64,000 nucleotides of DNA from Rhytidiadelphus loreus (GCA_947034895.1 OX344764.1:10540001-10604000); one strand, 5' to 3'; counted from the stretch's first letter, positions 24,768-35,723 are shown. Notes: a model not told the origin generated them from the sequence alone. Numbers and translations are program-made.

Positions 24768-25514
24768 GGTTCACGTGCATTCCATTGCGTGACTTCCATG
24801 GCGACTGTTTCCAAACACGGAAGTTTGTTTGCCACTGTCGTATGCAAAACACATTGTGAAGTATATACAGAACGTAGCACAATTGGCCATCTTTGTCATT
24901 CAATTGTGGCTGGCACATGTACTTGCTGTAACTGAGTACTATATGCATGAAATGGAAGAATGTCATCTTTGGACTTCGAATCATGAATGGCTTGTTTCCT
25001 ACATTCACATGAAATGAAGTTACTATACACACAGTATAGAATATAAGACGTAGATATTGTTGTGTCTATAATTGGAAAAACATGACATTATAGTGTTTTC
25101 ATTGTCACTTCTCTATTCTCTGAAATGTTCAGCACCATGTGCATACAATGCGCTAGAAGTAAGAGAACAGAAGAAGACAACACCTCTTCATTAGGGGCCT
25201 TTTATACTATTCCAAATGAAAGATGACATGACATATTGTAGGTCATGATTTTCCCCCACAAAGAAGTGAAAGAACATGGCCACAGAGCCCGCAACCTTGA
25301 CAAGTTGCACACTTTGTGGAATGTCTCACAAGACACAAACCAAAATTTCATGAACCCTAAACCTACAAAACAATGAAGGTTCAATACAAAACAAGACTTT
25401 TCTACTATCAAATTCTCCACTACGTATTGAAAAGTGGTGAAGTGTAGGTTTGTCATACAATTCCTGTTCATAGGTCCGAATTATACTTTCCAATTACTTT
25501 GCTTCTAGACAATT
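24768..25514. other. stretch without a supported gene
   Basis: Only short overlapping frames with no motif. I see no repeat unit or RNA gene. Confidence 0.4.
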
Positions 25515-25769
25515 AAGGCCTTATTCATTATAATTAGACAATCGATAGATTTTGAGACTTTTGCCCTAAAACAATTTTATGGAGTTATCCTCGAGTCGAG
25601 GATAAGTTGAGACTGCAACCTTTTGGCAGTGAAAGGTTTTTATACATAGTAATATTTTAAAGTCTCAAATTTCCAAATAGTCTCAGAATTGAATAGTTAT
25701 AACTATTTATCTTCGACTCGAGGATAAAATTGAGACTACCATTTGTCCAAATATAACGAATAAGGCCTT
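25515..25769. mobile_element. MITE related to the 18-kb transposon, with two 19-bp palindromes
   Basis: It begins AAGGCCTTATTCATTATA and ends TATAACGAATAAGGCCTT, an inverted repeat that matches the ends of the large element at 40651-58725. It contains TATCCTCGAGTCGAGGATA (25586-25604, perfect) and TATCTTCGACTCGAGGATA (25708-25726, one arm mismatch), plus GAGACT words as at the ends of the large element. 255 bp, no coding capacity. The target duplication is unclear (AATT left, ACAT right; TA if the repeat is taken as starting AGGCC). Confidence 0.85.
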
Positions 25770-28700
25770 ACATGCATTCACTATTAAAACATATTTTTGA
25801 AGAATATTCAAGTACATTCATTACACTCATTTACTCGTCGTTCATCCTTATAGTCTCAACTTCTATGACTGCAAGTGTAGGTTCCACTTCCTAAACTTGC
25901 CTCCTGACTTGTGAAGTGACATAGCATCCAACAAAATGTATTGTCAACTCATATAAACATTGTAGTTGCATGTTCGCAACAAGGTTGAGAACAAAGTTAC
26001 CTTCCATTGCGTTTCACAGGACCCTCCTGTCTTTGTCCATTCGAAACTTACTACGGAGCACAACGCACTCCTTCAAGAAAACCTACCCAAACACATGATA
26101 AGGAGTTCATAACTGATGACATGAGAGCACTGAAAACCACTTTCAACAAGAGTGCACAGCATTTGTATGCTATACATATATCTAGAATTGACATTTTTCC
26201 TCATTTTGTAAAGCTGGAAAGCTATAAAATTAACATACAATGTAGCACAGTGAAATCCTCATACATCACTTTCATATTTTCAAAGACCTGAACATGAATA
26301 GTCGTAATACTCATCTATTGATTTAACATTGTCTTCCAATTCACTGTTATATGTTGTACTCCAACACAACTGCACACAGAAGTCAACACACTTACATTCT
26401 TTCTGTTCTTTTCCCAATTGGACCCCTACAAAGACTTTGTCCCAAGAAGTAGGCAATTTGATGCCATAATATTAGAAGCCGTACATACTCTACAACAAAA
26501 AACATTCATTCATAAGTGTCTGCACGGCCTTATGTTACAATGGAGCACAACTACAAGCAAACAATAAAAACGTCCTCAATGTGTACAAACACTACAGTAA
26601 CAGTCACTCGTCCAATAAATTATGTCTACAACTACAGTGATGCCTTCATATTGTCAAGATAATGCAGCATGTACCTAACTATTTCAAATTATCATAGAAC
26701 TTATATATACCTGTACAACTGATGGGCTTCCATGACTGTTATGTCATCCATACGCATGTGAATAACACAATTTATGCTTCCTTCTTTAGCATGTCTCATG
26801 TGTTCTTCACAACAACTTTGTGAACATGAAATCATTACCGAGTCACATACATGGAGACATTATATGTAAAGAAATTGAAACAATAAATCTGACCACTGAA
26901 CATGAATATGAAGTATGGTATGAAAACAAGGTGTTGTACACTGAAGAAAGCTGGTGTCGCTGAAGCCAGAGTTTCTGGAGTAAAGAACTTCTACACTTGG
27001 ACACACATGACTTTGGATGCCACAACCACCATACTAGACATGATTGCCATTGCAGAGAAGGTGGTCACGCAGTTCCCCGCCTCCTATGTCAAGAAGAAGT
27101 CATAATTGCATCAGCTTTATAGAATCTCATAGTACTAAACATGAATTCTTTCACAAAGAAAGTGAAAGTCACTTTGCAGAGCAAGGCAAGTATACAATAG
27201 GCAAGAAAAAACCTTCGCACGTAGCATTCCCAGTTCAACATGTACATTGGTGGTGCAAAAAAGAATTGTATCCCCTACACAATAGAGTTGGAAATTCTCT
27301 TTACGTGCGTTGTTTCACTTGCAAAAACTTATCTTCCATCTGCTCTAGAGTTTCCGTAGACTTCATGTGCACCATATTACGTACACAAAGGCATGTGAAT
27401 AGGCACTTTCGATTTCAGAGCTTGTTTTTCTCCAGGTAAAAAACCTCCTACTGTTGCATACTATCGTGGACTGCTGACATTTCTTGACACCATTCCTTTA
27501 GGTCTTACTAAACATGAACATAAACTAAACGTCCATGATGAGCACAAGAACAAGCACATATGGATTTTCTAATAACTTTCTCTTTGTGGACATAGATCGA
27601 ATAGCGTCTATAATAATGCGATCATTTCTGCATTTCATATGAAGATGTTCACATCATAGTCAGTCACTTTCGTGAGTACGTCATTCTAGGAATTTTTTTC
27701 CTCATATACTTTTCCGAGCAACAACCGCTGCATAAGTACTTATTGAACATACATGACATTAACCTGGTCAATGATGAGTATGTCGTCTATATCAACGTCA
27801 ACTATACAATATTAATAAAGTGTACAGAAGATTTAGTGACAAGCAATATATGATAGTAGACATCACATGAGGAAAAATTACAATGAACGTTCACATGAAA
27901 ACTACCAAACACTATCACTTTAAAGCAGTCACTTGAATTCCGCAGAACTGATTTGTGAACTTGTGAATTCTATTACCCGAATTTAATTAATACCTCCACA
28001 TGTCAGTGGTACTACCCACTGCAAGCACAAATATTGTAAGTGCAAGAACCCATAAGTATTTCTTCACTTACCGCATGAACATTGCCATGAAATTTGGAGG
28101 GCTTCTTCGACAACTTCATTCTGAATAACATGAAAGCAACAAACATAGTCCATCAGTCCATGAGCACACGGCTGCCACAGTGGAACTCCTGCAAGGCTTC
28201 CACACCTTCTTCCCGCATTTGTGTATAACAAAGCCTGCAGCAGTACATCCCAACGCCCAACACAAACGACCATGAACTTACATGTGAAGCGGTGAGTGAT
28301 AACAAAAGTTTTCATCCCTGAAGCACAGTACTGGAACTTCCAGTACGCACAATTTGAAGGCTGCTTCAACAAACAGAATATGACGACCACAATATGACTA
28401 ACACACAGAAATGAGTTGGAAAATGTGGCCTCTATCCTTTCAAATACTCTTGCCGCCGCTTCGGATAATACACTGGGAAAAATAAAAATTGCAAGGCAGT
28501 ACAACACATACTATTAGACATGAAGGATGGTCGTTCATAGAACCCTTCATCAGTCATGCTGTTTGATTGCTTCATACTTCTCTGTACGGCAACTATTGTG
28601 CACACTAAACGTCCGCCGTACTGAAGTTCTACACATTTGATATTTTGTTGCCTAATATCACATTGTCTTTCACTACATAGATACTACAAATTCTATAATC

Positions 28701-29230
28701 CTGCACAAAATTATCCTTCACACAAACACTAGTGCAAACACGAACACAAAATTCTTGCTAGTACTTTCTAATGCCATCCTGGACTCATGAAGTAAACATT
28801 CCTATCTTGCTTGAGGCAGGTTGTCCATTTGCAAGCGGCTACAGGGTTTTTGTTTTCTGCAATGTCTGTTGCCACAGCCATTCCATAGCATTAAACGAAT
28901 GAGTGATTCAGTGCAGTGGAAAAAAAGATTGCCGTTAGAAACACACATGCGCACTTTATTTTTAAAAGATGTGTCGACAGAAGCCTATCAATGCCCGTGT
29001 AAATGTGAATGCAGTATAGCACCTGTCACTATATACTCCCGGCTATCCGTGTTGTCAGCAAACATGAAATGAACCAGAAAACAGTTTCCAGCCTGCCATT
29101 CAATAATACTTTGATTGACCTTGTTGCACCCTAGGAATTGTAGTAGTACATGCGTCTACACAATCATTGTACATGTCAATAGTGGTATTTGTGTTCAGCT
29201 ACGTACTAAATACATGGTGAACACATACAA
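25770..29230. other. 3.4-kb stretch without a supported gene
   Basis: Non-coding, AT-rich. Small frames such as 26902-27105, 27044-27439 and 28064-28507 show no motif or splice logic. ACATG, TACGT and CATTCA words are frequent, but I see no ordered repeat. Confidence 0.4.
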
Positions 29231-29674
29231 GGGTGAAAGCAAGCTAATAGGAGCCACTCCGGCCGTAACCACTGCTTTTTTTTTAAGAATCTTCATTCTA
29301 ACTCTTTAATATGAGTTGATATATGAAATAAAATTGTAGAGCATTGTTTCTTAGTTATGGCTACATGACATAATGCAAAAAAAAATTAATTATGTTAAGT
29401 TTTTTAGTATCAAAAGGACCAAAATGTAGCTGTAACCACTACTTAATACTACTTAATTGAATTCAATAAGGACCCATTATAGATGATTTAAAGACTATTT
29501 TAGATGACTAAACTACAATTTTGGATATATTATATTAATAAGAATCCATTGTAAATGATGTAAAGACTATTTGAGATGAATAAACAACAATTCTTTAATG
29601 GAATATTCCATTAAGGACCTCTATAAGCACCTCAATAACGTCTACGAGTGGCTCCTATTAGCTTGCTTTCACCC
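29231..29674. mobile_element. MITE with 28-bp perfect terminal inverted repeats
   Basis: It starts GGGTGAAAGCAAGCTAATAG and continues GAGCCACT; the exact complement ends it at 29674. ACAA flanks both sides (29227-29230 and 29675-29678), a possible 4-bp target duplication. 444 bp, with AAGGACC and GTAACCACT words inside. It encodes no protein. The superfamily is not clear from these ends. Confidence 0.8.
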
Positions 29675-30204
29675 ACAACTCTTCGTAGTACTTACCATTA
29701 TCATAGTACTGTGTAAGTGTGGTTTTAGAGAACTTACGATGATGAATTCTGGTCGCCTTCCAGAAGTTGCACTTCACTTTCGTTTCTGTGACATGCCACA
29801 ACTTCCATGTTAGTACGTGCTGAACATGCAATCCACAGTATACTATAATGGCTTTCGGAACACAGTCACTTTGAATGCTGGCCACGTACTTCTGCCAACA
29901 ATTTTTGTACTAAATATTTTAGTCAAGTGCACATGCTCTTGTAGGTATAAAAGATTAAAAGTAACTGACATGCTTTCTGGAACTGAGGACATTCACGAAC
30001 ACCAAATCATGAAAAACACAATGTCCAGACAAGCAAAAACTGTACAAAATGCGTAGCATGTATCATATAAACGGGATAAGCCTACCAGTACAAGCTACTG
30101 CTTCTTCATTCGTACTACACAACTCTTAACAAATTCACGTCCCAAACATTCAGTATTTGAACATACCTTCCTTCCTTTTGTTGGGGCTTTCTTCTGGGAA
30201 GTGT

Positions 30205-32837
30205 AGATAGAATTTTTTATTTTTATTTTATACTTTTTGAAAAAGAGACAATTAGACAAGTAAAGATTAATCGAGAACTAGAACAGAGTGTGAACTAGGA
30301 CAAATAGACATGTGGTTACCGAAATGACTATTAGACAACCCGTTAACGGTTAGTTACAATCAGTTAAGGACTAATAGACCAAGCAGTTAGTGTAAGTGGT
30401 TACAGCCAAGAAAGAGTACAAAGACTAATCGACCGCTGATTTTCAGCTCTCTCTCAAGCTTGCAGTGATTGCATTGCCGATTTTTATACTGGTGTATTCC
30501 TTCAAACTTTAATGCAGAAATTTTGTCTATTTGTCTTATGCTCGGTGTAGCCAGTGATTGGCTTTGTCCTTGTTGTTGATTATGTATTTTCTTAGCCAGG
30601 GATTGGCGGTGTTTCTTGAGTTTCCTACTTTGTAAGTCAATTGTGCAGAAGTAAGAGAGCCTGTCAATTGATCTTGTATGTTTGTGCAAGTAAGTCAAAT
30701 TGTCTTATGTGCCAGTGAGTGGCTTTGTTGATCGGAGTATAGATCGAAGTTCAGTAAGAACTAGAAGTGACAATTTGACTGTATTAGTGAGAGCTAAGCG
30801 AAGACAATTGGTCCATTGTTGAGACTGGAGGATAACTTGCTGGAGCTGACCAAGGAAGGAGAGCGGATCGATGTCAAGTTGTTTGCGGATGGAGCGGAAA
30901 GACAAATCGACAAGTACTGGAAAAGTGGCAGACGAATGGACTGGGCGAGAAGAATAAAGACTAATAACAGGTAAGTATATTCTATATTCTGTCAAATTGT
31001 CAAATTGTTAAAGAACCTGTTGTTATAATAAACTTCTGTCTTTGTGATTATGTCTAATTGTCGAGTGAATATTTTTGGTGTTACCAGTGATTGGTAATTT
31101 AGTTGCTTAAATTCATTATGGTCAAATGGACAGAACATGTTCTTTGAAATATTTATATGAACCAGTGATTGGTTTTATGTGGTGTTAAGGTCAATTAGAC
31201 AAGAAGCAAGTGTGTGTGATCTAGTTACAGGCAAGTGGACGTAACTTTAATCTATGATACAGTAGCAACCAGGGATTGGTGCTAAGTTGTCCAATAGACT
31301 GTAGCCAATGATTGGCAGTGTTATATTGGAATTCATGGACAATTAGTCAAGTCGAAATCTGTCTAAAACTACCTATGACAAATAGACGATGTTGATATTA
31401 TTTGGAATATCTTCTTGATATATGTTTAGTGAAGCTAACAAGACAATTAGATCGGAAGAGTCTGAAAGATTGCTAGGAGTAGATAATTGTTAATGATTGA
31501 AGTTAAAATCAACTAGTCAATAAATGGTAACAAGTTTATGTTGTGCTGATTTAAACTCTCGATCATTTGAGTCTATTAGACATATGTAAATTGATGGTGA
31601 ATGAAAGTTAAGTTGTCTGGTGTATGAATAAGATTATGAATGTCTAACCGACTTAATATTTATGTTTGGTTGTCGTTGTAGTCAAATTGTCTATGGAAGT
31701 TATATTAAAATAATTTATGGTTATAATGAAATTAAAAGTAAGACAAATGGTCAATCTGTAATGTTTTAATTGAGATGACTAATTGACCAAGTTGTGTGAG
31801 AATACTAAGTGCAGGTATAAGGAGCGTAATCTTGTGTTATAGTATAGTCTCCTTGTGTATCTCTTGTTGTAATCTGATGTTGTAAACTTGGCCCAATTGA
31901 CAAATTTCCCTGTATGAAATCTTTGCATGTAATTTGTGTACTAACCTTGTGTGGGAAATTGGCCAAATTGACTACCATCACACATACGTTTGCCTGTGGT
32001 GTTACCATAAGCAAGTCTATTTGACACATGACTATTTGACCATTTAGCAGTAGCCTTGTTAAAATTGTTCGTGTGAAATCTTGGACGAATTGACCATCTG
32101 TCGGATACTATACACTCAGCTATGCATTAGTATAGCAAGACCAATTGACAAATGACTATTTGACAAAGTAGCAAGTAGGATGCTGATTCAATAGTAAATG
32201 AGTACTGTGAACCTTGGTCTAATTGACATACTATGAACTAAAGGTTCAAAAGAAGAATCGACAAGACTATTTGACCTGTCTTGTGATAAATGGACAAACT
32301 CTCAACCTTTGCATACTTTGCATACTGAGACAATTTGACAATTACAGACTTTGATATTTGCATCTCTGCATAAGTAGTAATTAGATTAAAGTAAACAGTG
32401 ACAGGACCAATTGACAATGAATTAAATAAGAAGAAGTAATTAAAGAAATACACAAAGGTGTTTATATACACCAAAAATATATCTATATATGTATTGTGTA
32501 TGTGATTAAGTCGATAGAACAGGAGCCATGACTAATTGACATACCTTGGACTATTTGACATTAGAAATTCTAGTACAAGACTGTGACCGTAAGTTTATAG
32601 ATATTTTTATGGGTTATGGACTGTGATTTGTATAGGTCAGGACAGTGAATACAAACATACCACACACAAATACATTAATAAAGAATTTTATACATTGATT
32701 TATAGAATGGAGAGATAATCCTATGTAAAAGTGCCCTTAGATACAAAACGATAGACTACTTGACCTTTCCCCTTACTAAAGAACCACCACTAGGTTATTC
32801 CTTGGGTTTTTGTTCCCAAGTGAAAATAATCACTACA
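30205..32837 (+). repeat. 5' LTR with a dense array of an 11-bp motif
   Basis: The 3' boundary is set by CACTACA just before the primer site. The 5' boundary is an estimate (TGTAGATAG near 30205). I counted about 40 copies of the 11-mer GWCNAWTNGWC, for example GACAATTAGAC (30248), GTCAAATTGTC (30690) and GACTATTTGAC (32161 and 32264), roughly one every 60 bases and in a symmetric form that reads alike on both strands. Between 30549 and 31311 there are also seven copies of a small stem-loop, RCCAGTGATTGGY. Small frames in this region are not genes. The matching 3' LTR appears to start between 58760 and 58960 and runs off the window. Confidence 0.65.
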
Positions 32838-32841
32838 TTTT

Positions 32842-32859
32842 TGGCGCCGCTGCCGGGGA
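32842..32859 (+). promoter_or_regulatory. primer binding site complementary to tRNA-Asp
   Basis: TGGCGCCGCTGCCGGGGA is complementary to the 3' end of plant tRNA-Asp (known form TGGCGCCGTTGCCGGGGA) with one mismatch. It lies 4 bases after the LTR end. tRNA-Asp priming is usual in Tat/Athila-type gypsy elements. Confidence 0.85.
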
Positions 32860-33108
32860 TTGGTCCTGGCTATCGGTGTCTAAGAATGTAAGTAGGATGA
32901 AATTTTCTAGATTTCATCACGATAGGTAATTAAAATTGGAATTAGTTCAGAATAATAGAATATGCAACTTTTTCAAAGAAAACTTTTAGAACCTTAAGAA
33001 AAATGGCATGTATTCTTCCTATGCTATATTCCTAAATAAAACCCATCGTTAGAAATTTTTGGACAAATTATAATTTTTGAAAAATGAAAAATTTATTATT
33101 CTTTAAAA

Positions 33109-33588
33109 ATGGAATCTAAAACCAAAACAAATAGTGACCTCATAAATGAAATGTTAGTAGATGTATTTCAAAAAGGACCCATTAACAAACCAAATTCTGT
33201 TATACGGTATAATAGGGAGTATTTATTAGCAAGTAGACCTCAAACACCAACAGAACCTATAGAATTATCCCATAGAGTGAATTGGGAGAGAACTAAAACA
33301 CAAAAAGGATTATATAAAAATAAACCCAAATCTAAGTGTAATTTTTGTAGCACAAATAGCCACATAAAAAGAGTGTGTCCTAAAAATCAAGCTTTTATAA
33401 ACTCAACTCAACAATTACCACCCGTATTAGAACATGAACCAGGATTTTTAAAAGTTGTTAAATTTTTAGATTTATTACAAATTCAACCTATAACAATTCC
33501 TGAGTTAAAACAACTAAGAACTATTATCGATACTTTAATTTATTTCCACCCTTCTTCATATAACCAACATTGTCCACCACCTCTTTAA
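33109..33588 (+). CDS. retrotransposon ORF upstream of gag with a zinc knuckle
   Basis: 159 residues from ATG to TAA, the first ORF after the primer site. C-N-F-C-S-T-N-S-H-I-K-R-V-C at residues ~83-96 is a CX2CX4HX4C zinc knuckle, a nucleic-acid-binding motif normally found in gag. The rest is basic at first and then leucine-rich (L-D-L-L-Q..L-K-Q-L). A knuckle ORF this far upstream of gag is unusual. It could be a duplicated gag piece or an accessory protein; function unknown. Confidence 0.6.
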   Translation: MESKTKTNSDLINEMLVDVFQKGPINKPNSVIRYNREYLLASRPQTPTEPIELSHRVNWERTKTQKGLYKNKPKSKCNFCSTNSHIKRVCPKNQAFINSTQQLPPVLEHEPGFLKVVKFLDLLQIQPITIPELKQLRTIIDTLIYFHPSSYNQHCPPPL

Positions 33589-33611
33589 AAAGAAAATGAA
33601 TAGGATTAAAC

Positions 33612-34106
33612 ATGGATCAAATACTTCCCTGGGAAATACCAGAAATATTAGAAGACTATTTTTCTGGCCCATGTCTTTTTAAAGCTTTATATCGATTTTA
33701 TAGAGGAGCTTACTTTGGACAAGGTTTTCATTTAAGTGGGGAAAATATTAAAGACATAGAATTTAAAAATTCTATTGATCGATTACCCTTAGATATAAAA
33801 AGAATAATTTTAAGCAAAGTTTGGAATGAGGGAAAACCTTTTAGAGAAATTGTAGTGAAAGGAGGAAAGTTGCATTTAGCTTTTCCCTTACACTATTTGT
33901 TTCTTCAATACGGAAAATTAAAACATCTTATAAAACCCAATGTTCCTAGAGTACAAGCTGGTTGGACTGGTAGACAAGTAGAACATAAAACATATGTTTT
34001 TACTTATGGACCAGTTGATTTAAAACGTACTCCTTTAATCCCTGAGTTTATGTGTAGTGAAAAGAAAAATACCCTAAGTCCAGCTTTTAGCTTGATATGC
34101 CTGTAA
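33612..34106 (+). CDS. retrotransposon ORF of unknown function
   Basis: 164 residues from an ATG 24 bases after the previous stop, in another frame. Rich in aromatic and basic residues (Y-R-F-Y-R-G-A-Y-F-G-Q-G-F). I recognise no domain. Its place between the primer site and gag makes it part of the element. Codon composition is like that of the neighbouring ORFs. Confidence 0.5.
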   Translation: MDQILPWEIPEILEDYFSGPCLFKALYRFYRGAYFGQGFHLSGENIKDIEFKNSIDRLPLDIKRIILSKVWNEGKPFREIVVKGGKLHLAFPLHYLFLQYGKLKHLIKPNVPRVQAGWTGRQVEHKTYVFTYGPVDLKRTPLIPEFMCSEKKNTLSPAFSLICL

Positions 34107-34302
34107 AGAAGGATAATATTAAAAACTTAAACCCATATCGATTGGAGAAAACTTGAGTGGTTTATATAAAACGTCTTGAGGGGATAAGAACAATAACTTG
34201 GAAAGCATTGGGCACCCATTACCTCATTAGTTGCAATAGCGGGTCCCCAGTGTTTCCCTGGTTTTGTTAAATTTTTGACTAATATATCTATGGCCTCTTT
34301 AA

Positions 34303-35151
34303 ATGTCTGGTCACAACCCTGAAAAGACATTCAAAGAAGCCATTCAAAGAATTCAGGAAGGGTTCAAACCAAGATATAGACAAACAGTATCCACTTATAT
34401 AAACCCTTGTTTTTCACCCCCAAGTCAACCACCACCTCCGATAGATAATGTTATACGTCCTCCTAGCCCAGTAGATTTAAACACTCAAGGAATTTCTTTA
34501 GGACAATTTCAAAGGTTTGTAATCCAAGATGAACCTAACAGTGAATTATCTGAATCTGATATTGATTTTGAGTTAAATTCAATTGCTTTGTTAGGTTATG
34601 AAGCATCCTCAAGTAGAACTATACAAAGATCAGAAAGTTCTTTTATAGAAACTACTACATCCTTGATAGAAGAAGAAAATATATCTCCTATAGCAGAGAT
34701 ATTAACTAGTCCACCAAGAAATTCAACACCTGTAGATTATATATGGACATATAATACTCCTGAAACTAGTGCTTTGGTAATTTCTGAGTATTTGAGAGAA
34801 ACTTGGAATCAACAAGGACGAAGTGTAGTAGAGAGGTTAGAAGATTTTTTATCTCCTATTAGGAGCAATCCAGAAATACCTTCTGCAAGTTCTGTAAATC
34901 TATATCGTCCAGAGACACCTCCACATTTGGAGATTTCCACTGGACAATTTTTAAATTTTAATACAGACATAGATCGAAATACTTATAGTCTTCCAAACAC
35001 ACCTTATCAATTAGAATTAGAACTACCTGATACGTCAGACTTAGATCCAATTTCTCCAAGATTTCAGGAGGAAGTTTGGGAAGAAGACAACGAAATGGCG
35101 CACCCACGCCCTTTAAATTTGGTAGACCTACCCCAATATTTGGCCAAGTAG
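34303..35151 (+). CDS. retrotransposon pre-gag ORF, overlapping gag in the -1 direction
   Basis: 282 residues, acidic, rich in S, P and E, without a known domain. It runs 76 bases past the first possible gag start, in the frame one base ahead of gag. In the overlap lies T-TTA-AAT (35112-35118), read in this ORF as ..TTA AAT, a canonical -1 slippery heptamer. A shift there would fuse this ORF to the gag core. It may therefore be the N-terminal part of Gag; alternatively the shift could be a later 1-base indel. The 34130-34345 region at its start contains a short inverted duplication of its first codons. Confidence 0.55.
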   Translation: MSGHNPEKTFKEAIQRIQEGFKPRYRQTVSTYINPCFSPPSQPPPPIDNVIRPPSPVDLNTQGISLGQFQRFVIQDEPNSELSESDIDFELNSIALLGYEASSSRTIQRSESSFIETTTSLIEEENISPIAEILTSPPRNSTPVDYIWTYNTPETSALVISEYLRETWNQQGRSVVERLEDFLSPIRSNPEIPSASSVNLYRPETPPHLEISTGQFLNFNTDIDRNTYSLPNTPYQLELELPDTSDLDPISPRFQEEVWEEDNEMAHPRPLNLVDLPQYLAK

Positions 35152-35696
35152 GCACAAATCCTGATTATCATATGAGTAGATTCGAAATAGTTTGTGCAGC
35201 TAATATGATCCCTGAACTAAATTTTTTAGTTACTTTCCCTGCCACTTTATTAGGAACTGTTCAAGAATGGTATCAAACTCATGAACCTTTTGCCACATGG
35301 CGGGAATTGAAAGATGCATTTTTGACTAGATTCCGACCCTTAGCTTTTACAGAAAGCTTACAAGAACGTCTTAGAACAATAAGAATGGCCTTAGGGGAAA
35401 CTGTTGATAATTATTATGGGAGAATGGATTATATTTTACAAAGGTGGAGAGGTCATGGAATACCTGACGCCTATCTAATAGGAATTTTCGTTGGTGGCTT
35501 ATATCCTCCCGAATTTAAAATAGCCATCAAGGAAAAGAATCCTGCGGATTTAGCTACTGCTTTAAGATATGCTAAACAATATGAAGAAGCTAGGATAGGG
35601 GAAGATCCAATAGGTTTGCAAATGGCAAATGTAGGACCGAGTATTTACCCTCCAAACTTAATATACCCACCTATGAAACACCAATTGCCACAATAG
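35076..35696 (+). CDS. gag capsid-like core
   Basis: 206 residues to a TAG at 35694-35696. The middle shows the retrotransposon gag pattern: F-P-A-T-L-L-G-T-V-Q-E-W-Y..., F-A-T-W-R-E-L-K-D-A-F-L-T-R-F, then a helical region with L-Q-R-W-R-G-H-G-I and F-V-G-G-L. This is the structural protein that packages element RNA. The same frame continues after the stop into pol, with proline- and glutamine-rich residues on both sides, so the TAG is either a read-through stop or a mutated glutamine codon. Reading probably enters from the -1 overlap with the ORF before it; a free ATG start is not needed. Confidence 0.8.
   Translation: MGRRQRNGAPTPFKFGRPTPIFGQVGTNPDYHMSRFEIVCAANMIPELNFLVTFPATLLGTVQEWYQTHEPFATWRELKDAFLTRFRPLAFTESLQERLRTIRMALGETVDNYYGRMDYILQRWRGHGIPDAYLIGIFVGGLYPPEFKIAIKEKNPADLATALRYAKQYEEARIGEDPIGLQMANVGPSIYPPNLIYPPMKHQLPQ
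35112..35118 (+). promoter_or_regulatory. candidate -1 ribosomal frameshift site
   Basis: TTTAAAT sits in the overlap of the pre-gag ORF (codons TTA AAT) and gag. It has the X-XXY-YYZ form in exactly the phase needed. A small inverted pair GGTAG/CTACC follows at 35121-35132, though it alone is too tight to be a strong stimulator. Confidence 0.4.
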
Positions 35697-35699
35697 CAA
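35694..35699 (+). promoter_or_regulatory. candidate gag-pol stop read-through site
   Basis: The context CAA TAG CAA CCT, with pol continuing in the same frame, is close to the known CAA-UAG-CAR-YYA read-through context of plant RNA viruses; the last base of the final codon does not fit. A simple CAG-to-TAG mutation is the alternative. Confidence 0.4.
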
Positions 35700-35723
35700 C
35701 CTGTAATATATCAACCCCCACCA

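Noticed and set aside
30387..30995. Minus-strand frames of about 100 codons in the LTR
   Set aside because: They overlap the 11-mer array and stem-loop repeats and have no coding features.
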